From the NCBI GenBank assembly GCA_040374085.1, contig JBEIVB010000033.1, forward strand, positions 1-24,255: a stretch of DNA of 24,255 nucleotides. Reading direction: 5' to 3'. This document shows positions 7,441 through 13,182 of the stretch, piece by piece. Source of the DNA: JBEIVB01 sp040374085. Lineage in GTDB: Bacteria; Bacteroidota; Bacteroidia; UBA4408. The notes beneath the pieces were generated by a model. It made no database searches. It was not told the DNA's origin and saw only the letters and a list, made by a program, of their open reading frames with translations. A program made the position numbers and the translations under genes. Every line of letters begins with the position of its first letter. The stretch's first letter is position 1.

Positions 7441-10400
7441 ATGAGTGAAAATATACTCAAGGCGCTGGTGCGCCTTTTTGCCATTATTGCACGCGTTGAT
7501 GATGCCGAAAGCACCAAAGCGGAAAGGGAGGTGGTGCGCAACTTCCTCAAGCAACAACTCAGCGCGGATCTTGTATCCATTTATCTGTCTTTGTACGATG
7601 AGTTTCTGGAGTCGCACCATAAAATTTCGGATTCTGCGAAATCAAAAAAACGCACCTCCCTTAATTCCGTAAAAGTTCTGCGGATTTGCTCAGAGATAAA
7701 CGGAGAACTGCTTCAACGTCAAAAATTCATTGTACTGCTTCGTCTTATCGAATTCATTCATACAGACGATTACATTGGCGACCAAGAGCTGGAGTTTGTG
7801 CACACAGTAGCACAGTCTTTCAACATAGAAGATGCTGAGTTTGAGGCCATGATGACCTTCAATGGCATGCAAAGCAGCAGCGCCAATTCAGACGAAACCC
7901 TGCTTACGGCATCCAGCCAAATCTCAGAAGCCAATCGCCGGCACTTATTGGTTGAAAACCTACAAGGCGAACTTATGGTGCTGCACCTGCGCAGCGTGGG
8001 AATGTTTGTGATGCGCTACTTCGGCAAACAAGACCTACTGCTGAATGGACAAGGGATTGCACCTGAAAAAGTCTACCTGCTTAGTCCGGGATCCTCCATC
8101 CGCGGCCCAAAAATCTCGCCCATCTATTACAGCGACATTCTGGGGAAATTCCTTACCGATAGTCACGAGCAGCAAATTACCTTCTCTGCCAACGACATAA
8201 CGTACCATTTCAGAAGTGGAAAGCAAGGCTTGCATCCGCTGAACTTCTCCGTGGACTCTGGAACCTTATTGGGCATCATGGGTGGATCGGGAGCCGGGAA
8301 AAGCACGGTGCTGAATGTGCTCAACGGAAACGAACCTCCCTCTGCCGGCGCTGTAACCATAAACGGAGTTGATATTCACCAGCAGCGCAATCAAATTCAA
8401 GGCGTTATTGGTTATGTATCGCAAGACGATTTGCTCATTGAAGAGCTAACCGTTTACGAGAACCTATTCTATAATGCCAAGTTGTGCTTTGGAGGCATGT
8501 CCGACGAAGACATTCACAAGAGGGTAATGGAAACCTTATCCAACATCGGCTTGTCTGAAACCTTGCATTTGAAGGTTGGCAACCCTATGAATAAAACCAT
8601 CAGCGGGGGGCAACGAAAGAGGCTAAATATTGCGTTGGAACTCATTCGGCAACCAACGGTTCTGTTCGTAGACGAGCCTACTTCAGGCCTATCCAGCCGC
8701 GACAGCGAAATGGTAATGGACTTACTGAAAGAACTGGCCTTAAAAGGCAAGCTGGTTTTTGTGGTGATTCACCAGCCCAGTTCCGACATTTTTAAGATGT
8801 TTGATAAACTGCTGATTTTAGACTTGGGCGGTTACCCAATTTATTACGGTAACCCTGTAGAATCGCTGATTTATTTCAAGAGCTTGGTGAACCATGTGAA
8901 TGCCCAAGAGAGTGAATGCGGAACCTGTGGAAATGTAAATCCGGAACAAATCTTCAACATCATCGAAACCAAATTGCTCGATGATTTTGGAAACCAAACC
9001 GCGGTAAGAAAAGTATCTCCGAAAGAGTGGAATGCATTTTACCGGGAAAAGTTGGTTACCCGAGCAAACAGTCATGCGCAACGAGAGGTTCCCAAAGGAT
9101 CCTTCTCCATTCCGGGCAAGTTAAAGCAGTTCCAAGTTTTCCTTACTCGCGACCTAAAATCCAAGCTCACCAATAGGCAGTATCTCATCATCAACTTCCT
9201 GGAGACTCCATTATTGGCGTTTATCCTTTCATTTCTCGTAAAGTATTACAATGCCGATGTTTCCAATTCTCATGGATATCAATTTATAGAGAACGAAAAC
9301 CTCCCCGCTTACATATTAATGGGCGTAGTAATTGCTTTGTTTGTTGGCATGATGGTAAGTGCAGAAGAAATCATCCGCGACCAACGCATACTAAAGAGAG
9401 AAACATTTCTTAACCTCAGTAGGGGAAGTTATTTGTGGTCTAAGGTGGTCATTCTGTTTGGGCTATCGGCCATTCAAACCTTAACCTTTGTGCTGATAGG
9501 CAACACCATATTGGGGATAGAAGGGATGTATACCGACTACTGGTTTGTACTCTTTTCCGTTTGCTGTTTCGCCAATGTGCTCGGTCTAAACATCAGCGCC
9601 AGCTTCAATTCTGCTGTTACCATTTACATCCTCATTCCATTCCTCATCATACCTCAACTAATTCTCAGCGGGGTGATTGTGAAGTTTGAAAAACTCAACC
9701 CTGCCATCACTTCGCAACGAACCGTTCCATTGGTGGGTGAATTGATGACATCACGTTGGGCTTATGAAGCCCTTGCCGTAAACCAGTTCAAGTCAAACGC
9801 ATATGAGACACTCCTCTTCGATTGGGACTTGGCAAAAAGTCAAAGCGAATACCGGAAGGATCGATGGATTCCAAAACTCATTGAGAAATTAGACGATGCT
9901 CTAAACCGCATGGCTAAAGGTGAGCCAACGTCCTCGATTGCCATTGCTGCAGACCTAAAACTGATTCAACTGGAGATTGAGGGTCACAATTCCTATGCGG
10001 CTCTGAAATTCAACGGAGTTGAAAGACTTGAGCCAGCTCGTTTCAATCAAGCAACAGGAAGCGAATTACGGAGGTACCTAACCGAACTGAAACGATTTTA
10101 CAACCGCAAATATCTCTACGCCACCGAACAGGAGGACAAAATCATCGCACATCATCAAAAAAACGAAGCCGAAAAGAATTCCTTTCAGGAGTTGAAAGAG
10201 CATACCGTAAACGACAACCTCTCCTCTCTCGTGCGCAACTCCAATGATCTGAATCAGATCGTGGAAACCCCAGATGGCCTTGTTCAGCACTCCGACCCAA
10301 TTTTCCATCTTCCTGAGCGCAACTCCTTTATACGTGCCCATTTCTTTGCCCCGGTAAAATCAATAGGCGGGACTTATGTAGATACCTATTGGGTGAATCT

Positions 10401-10527
10401 GGGCATGATATGGGTTCGTATTGTGTTTTGGCTGATCGCTCTTTATTTCGGGTGGTTGCCCAAATTAATCAATGGTTTGGGCAGTTCCATGCTGATCCGA
10501 AAACTAAGAAAATTTCTATCTAGATAA
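7441..10527 (+). CDS. TerB-like / ABCG-type ABC transporter (ATPase fused to permease)
   Basis: This 1028-residue inner-membrane exporter has its domains in reverse order, as in ABCG half-transporters. Residues 1-140 resemble a TerB (tellurite-resistance type) acidic helical domain. A variable linker, about 150-240, may be a degenerate FHA-like or docking segment. The nucleotide-binding domain at 245-470 has Walker A GGSGAGKST (281-289), Q-loop YVSQDD (325-330), signature ISGGQRKRL (387-395), Walker B VLFVDEP (407-413) and H-loop His444. A CGTC motif follows at 493-496. An ABC2-type permease has helices near 585-601, 622-640, 667-690, 700-720 and 725-745. Then comes a hydrophilic insert of about 200 residues, and a last helix lies near 980-1005. 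The substrate is unknown. Two half-transporters probably dimerise. The next gene begins close downstream and may be cotranscribed. Confidence 0.88.
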   Translation: MSENILKALVRLFAIIARVDDAESTKAEREVVRNFLKQQLSADLVSIYLSLYDEFLESHHKISDSAKSKKRTSLNSVKVLRICSEINGELLQRQKFIVLLRLIEFIHTDDYIGDQELEFVHTVAQSFNIEDAEFEAMMTFNGMQSSSANSDETLLTASSQISEANRRHLLVENLQGELMVLHLRSVGMFVMRYFGKQDLLLNGQGIAPEKVYLLSPGSSIRGPKISPIYYSDILGKFLTDSHEQQITFSANDITYHFRSGKQGLHPLNFSVDSGTLLGIMGGSGAGKSTVLNVLNGNEPPSAGAVTINGVDIHQQRNQIQGVIGYVSQDDLLIEELTVYENLFYNAKLCFGGMSDEDIHKRVMETLSNIGLSETLHLKVGNPMNKTISGGQRKRLNIALELIRQPTVLFVDEPTSGLSSRDSEMVMDLLKELALKGKLVFVVIHQPSSDIFKMFDKLLILDLGGYPIYYGNPVESLIYFKSLVNHVNAQESECGTCGNVNPEQIFNIIETKLLDDFGNQTAVRKVSPKEWNAFYREKLVTRANSHAQREVPKGSFSIPGKLKQFQVFLTRDLKSKLTNRQYLIINFLETPLLAFILSFLVKYYNADVSNSHGYQFIENENLPAYILMGVVIALFVGMMVSAEEIIRDQRILKRETFLNLSRGSYLWSKVVILFGLSAIQTLTFVLIGNTILGIEGMYTDYWFVLFSVCCFANVLGLNISASFNSAVTIYILIPFLIIPQLILSGVIVKFEKLNPAITSQRTVPLVGELMTSRWAYEALAVNQFKSNAYETLLFDWDLAKSQSEYRKDRWIPKLIEKLDDALNRMAKGEPTSSIAIAADLKLIQLEIEGHNSYAALKFNGVERLEPARFNQATGSELRRYLTELKRFYNRKYLYATEQEDKIIAHHQKNEAEKNSFQELKEHTVNDNLSSLVRNSNDLNQIVETPDGLVQHSDPIFHLPERNSFIRAHFFAPVKSIGGTYVDTYWVNLGMIWVRIVFWLIALYFGWLPKLINGLGSSMLIRKLRKFLSR

Positions 10528-10531
10528 ATTA

Positions 10532-10939
10532 ATCATTATAAAAAAAACATCGAACACTGGTTTTTTCGGCTTTATTATGGTGTTATCCGTTGGATGCAAA
10601 AGCCCGTTCAGAGATAAAACGTACGTCATTAAAGTAACCGATGCTTATACCGACAAAACCATTCAGGGTGCAAAGGTTACGTTCTACAAATGCAATTCCG
10701 AAGAGCCCACCTCACTGCCTGTTGAATGTGCGAAGGCTACCTCAAATAGCGGCGGGGATGTTTCCTTTTCCATAGATTATGGCAACAGAGGCAGCAACGA
10801 TGGCTACCTGTACAAGGGATCGATGATGAACTATGTTGTTGTTGCAACCTTCAACGCCGAATTATGCGGCTCTGCAGCACCGGGGTTTGTGAAGTCAAGA
10901 GGATACGTTTCTTCCGGGAAGCCAGTCGGCTTCCATTGA
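10532..10939 (+). CDS. Small lipoprotein with CNA-B/carboxypeptidase-regulatory-like fold; start uncertain
   Basis: The ATG at 10577 leaves only six residues before Cys (MVLSVGC), too short for export. Reading the same frame upstream gives IIIKKTSNTGFFGFIMVLSVGC, a normal lipoprotein signal with Lys-Lys and a hydrophobic core. There is no ATG, GTG or TTG between the in-frame TAA at 10505 and 10577, so initiation at ATC/ATT/ATA around 10532-10540 is inferred; I chose 10532. The mature part (VIKVTDAYTDKTIQGAKVTFYKCNSEE, then GDVSFSIDYG) reads like a small beta-sandwich of the carboxypeptidase-regulatory type, often used in cell-surface proteins. It follows the ABC exporter by a few bases and ends before a strong bidirectional terminator. 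Function is unknown. Confidence 0.6.
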   Translation: MIIKKTSNTGFFGFIMVLSVGCKSPFRDKTYVIKVTDAYTDKTIQGAKVTFYKCNSEEPTSLPVECAKATSNSGGDVSFSIDYGNRGSNDGYLYKGSMMNYVVVATFNAELCGSAAPGFVKSRGYVSSGKPVGFH

Positions 10940-10968
10940 CTTTTGACCGGATTCAATTGAGTAAAACA

Positions 10969-11002
10969 AAAAGGCCTGTGTCCATTCAGACACAGGCCTT
11001 TT
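10969..11002. terminator. Bidirectional terminator between convergent genes
   Basis: A perfect 14-bp stem (AAAAGGCCTGTGTC at 10969-10982, GACACAGGCCTTTT at 10989-11002) has a 6-nt loop, with A and T tracts at both ends. It serves the plus-strand lipoprotein gene and the minus-strand barrel gene. Confidence 0.9.
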
Positions 11003-11027
11003 CATACATGATTGACAAGATTAAAGC

Positions 11028-12557
11028 CTACCAATTAAAGCGTAATCCAGCCATTATGCCCCATGCGGCATAACGCTGGCTGGCTCCGGAGCCGGATGCC
11101 AACACGGAAACAAATTGCGTTCTCCATTGAGGATTCAGGGTTATGCTCATGCTTGGAGTTAAGGCATAACCAAAACGCAAACCGGCCCGAGCACTAAGAT
11201 TCCAAGGTGTAATGTAATCTACCCGACTGAGATCTTCCAAACCGGTTTGACTGGTGTTTAGGTAACGCCCTTCACGCTTGGTATTCCAACCAAAAGCACC
11301 GCCGGCCTGAACTCCTGCTTCCCACTTTCCAAACGTTAGACCATAGTCCACCATCAATGGAATTTCAACATAGGCAAACTGGGTTTGTTGCCAATTTTGC
11401 ACCATGGTGCTATCGAGCTGCTTGGTTTGCCGTACATTCTGATTAATAACCAAACTGCTGTCTTTAAGATAACTGGTAACTACCTGATTGTATGGGTTAC
11501 CTTGATAATAGGTTGTAATGTTTTGGGTTTGTGTTACCGTGCTTCTATTCCATTGGTACTCTTCATACCGCTCAAATCCATACTTCCATGGTTGATAGGT
11601 GGTACGCTCGCCGTATTCGGCGTAATCTATACCTGTGCTGATGCCCCAGTTTCCATACTTGAATTGGAGGTTTACCGAAGCTACCGGTTTCCACACCCTT
11701 CGTTCCTCATAAAGACGACGTGCACGGTATTCGCCGCTGGAAGAACTCAATGTTTTCGTGATGAACATAGCTCCTCCTTGAATGTTCAGAAAGCGCTTCC
11801 ATTTGGACTGGGCCATGGGGGATTCCACGTAAGAAAAATCCCCGCCCTTCGACACGGTTTTTCCAATCGGTTGCTCATCCGAAACATATCCTTCTGTTAA
11901 TAAATATCCCATAGGTTGCATACGAAAAAAGGCCATAGGATTTCGTTCTGCTGCAGGTGCTGTTCCAAATGGAGCGGCTACGGAAAGTGCTTGAGGAAGC
12001 AGGACGGGGGAAGTATGCAGCGCTTTCGGTTCTGCCGATTTAACCCTTGCTACGGCAATGCGTGCACGCTGTTTTGAACTGCCACTTTGAACAGCAATTG
12101 GTCTCGACCTAAACTCCAAGTTGCGCGCCCGCGATTCCTGAACCCTATTGCTTGCCGAGCGCACGGGTTTGCTTACCGGTATTGTACCTTTCGAAAAAGA
12201 CGGCTCCAACGTGCCTGCAGAAGGGTTTGATGCAGAGGAAGCATGCTGTAAAGTGGATGCTGCATTTGCATTCGGCGAAACCGGTGTTTCCATACCATGG
12301 GTATGTGCGGCCTTGGAAACAGGAGGTTCGATTTGAGCAGCAGGAGCCTGCTCGAGCACAACCACGGGCCCAGGCAAAGGCAATCCAACGGGTCCCGGTA
12401 AAGAGGACGATCCGCTCAGCCAATACACCAGCACCGTACCTGCCAAACCTCCAAGGCCCAACAAGGCCATGCGCAGCTTTTTCCAAAAGAAAAACCGGTC
12501 CAAACGCCGCTCGGCATCCGGCCACCAGTCCTCTGGGTTTATTTCATCTAATTCCAT
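11028..12557 (-). CDS. Transenvelope protein: cytoplasmic tail, inner-membrane helix, linker, outer-membrane beta-barrel
   Basis: This is a 509-residue protein. Residues 1-28 are hydrophilic and charged (DWWPDAERRLDRFFFWKKLR) and resemble the short cytoplasmic tail seen in sigma-factor-linked Bacteroidota proteins. One hydrophobic helix lies at 29-47, with no cleavage site. A Pro/Ala/Ser- and Arg-rich linker spans about 50-250. The C-terminal part, about 256-509, alternates aromatic and polar residues with Gly turns (NLQFKYGNWGISTGIDYAEYG, FAYVEIPLMVDYGLTF, NLSARAGLRFGYALTP) and ends in WGIMAGLRFNW, a beta-barrel terminal strand with final aromatic residue, of the PorT/OmpA-like type. The gene starts 11 nt after the ECF sigma stop and should be cotranscribed with it. 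I infer an anti-sigma or signalling role; no canonical anti-sigma domain is visible. Confidence 0.72.
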   Translation of the reverse strand: MELDEINPEDWWPDAERRLDRFFFWKKLRMALLGLGGLAGTVLVYWLSGSSSLPGPVGLPLPGPVVVLEQAPAAQIEPPVSKAAHTHGMETPVSPNANAASTLQHASSASNPSAGTLEPSFSKGTIPVSKPVRSASNRVQESRARNLEFRSRPIAVQSGSSKQRARIAVARVKSAEPKALHTSPVLLPQALSVAAPFGTAPAAERNPMAFFRMQPMGYLLTEGYVSDEQPIGKTVSKGGDFSYVESPMAQSKWKRFLNIQGGAMFITKTLSSSSGEYRARRLYEERRVWKPVASVNLQFKYGNWGISTGIDYAEYGERTTYQPWKYGFERYEEYQWNRSTVTQTQNITTYYQGNPYNQVVTSYLKDSSLVINQNVRQTKQLDSTMVQNWQQTQFAYVEIPLMVDYGLTFGKWEAGVQAGGAFGWNTKREGRYLNTSQTGLEDLSRVDYITPWNLSARAGLRFGYALTPSMSITLNPQWRTQFVSVLASGSGASQRYAAWGIMAGLRFNW

Positions 12558-12568
12558 GACGTTTCATT

Positions 12569-13123
12569 TTATTCGTTGAGGTGCCTAAGCATGGTTTGCA
12601 ACTTCTGCTTGGCCCTGTGTAAATGCACTTTTGAGGTATTCGACGAAATGTTGAGCATCTCGCCAATTTCTTCGTGTTTGTATCCGTCGACAACAAAAAG
12701 GTTGAACACCGTTTTGCTCATCTCCGGCAACCGCTCCACCGCTGCATGAATCTGCTCGAGTTTCTCTTTGGAAACTACCGGATCAATGGTGGGTTGAAAT
12801 TCTTCGTGCTGGTACACATCCATGAACTCCACCTGATTGCGAAAACGCTTGTTGCGACGGAACTCATCGATGATGTAATTTATGCTGATGCGCTTGGCCC
12901 ATAACTCAAAAGGTACACCATCCTGACGCTCTAAAAAACTTTCCAGATTCTGAACAATTTTCAAGAAAACAGCATTCAGTGCCGATTTCACATCTTCAGA
13001 GTTGTGATAATACCTTCTGCAGATTCCCATCAAATGACGAAAACTCCATTTGTAAAGCTCAAGGTGAGCCTTACGATCGTCGCCAATGCAGCGCTTTAGG
13101 AGGTCTGTAGGAGGATTGTTCAT
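12569..13123 (-). CDS. ECF-type RNA polymerase sigma factor
   Basis: This 184-residue sigma-70 family protein starts at the ATG at 13123; an in-frame TTG 14 codons upstream falls in a terminator hairpin and is rejected. Region 2 spans about 18-92 (LELYKWSFRHLMGICRRYY, then ALNAVFLKI, then ELWAKRISINYIIDEFRR, the -10 recognition and core-binding helices). Region 4 spans about 122-180, with a helix-turn-helix (YKHEEIGEMLNISSNTSKVHLHRAKQKL) for the -35-type element. There is no region 1 or 3, as in ECF factors. It directs RNA polymerase to a dedicated regulon. The next gene, 11 nt on, encodes a transenvelope protein that could control it. Upstream is the terminator of the PKD gene, leaving no room for an obvious promoter. 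Confidence 0.9.
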   Translation of the reverse strand: MNNPPTDLLKRCIGDDRKAHLELYKWSFRHLMGICRRYYHNSEDVKSALNAVFLKIVQNLESFLERQDGVPFELWAKRISINYIIDEFRRNKRFRNQVEFMDVYQHEEFQPTIDPVVSKEKLEQIHAAVERLPEMSKTVFNLFVVDGYKHEEIGEMLNISSNTSKVHLHRAKQKLQTMLRHLNE

Positions 13124-13129
13124 TTTGTC

Positions 13130-13157
13130 AAAAAGTCCGGCCCTTAGAGGGCCGGAC
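13130..13157 (-). terminator. Terminator/attenuator between PKD gene and sigma gene
   Basis: On the minus strand a 9-bp GC-rich stem (13157-13149 with 13143-13135, loop 5 nt) is followed by five T (13134-13130). It lies 25 nt after the PKD stop, and its T-tract ends only six bases before the sigma ATG. It ends PKD transcripts or limits read-through into the sigma gene. Confidence 0.85.
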
Positions 13158-13182
13158 CGTTGCAACCAAATTCACCACGTGT

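Noticed and set aside
12152..12559. Plus-strand frame antisense to the barrel protein's N-terminal half
   Set aside because: Its translation is Arg/Pro-rich with no motif, opposite a coherent helix-linker-barrel protein with a cotranscribed sigma gene.
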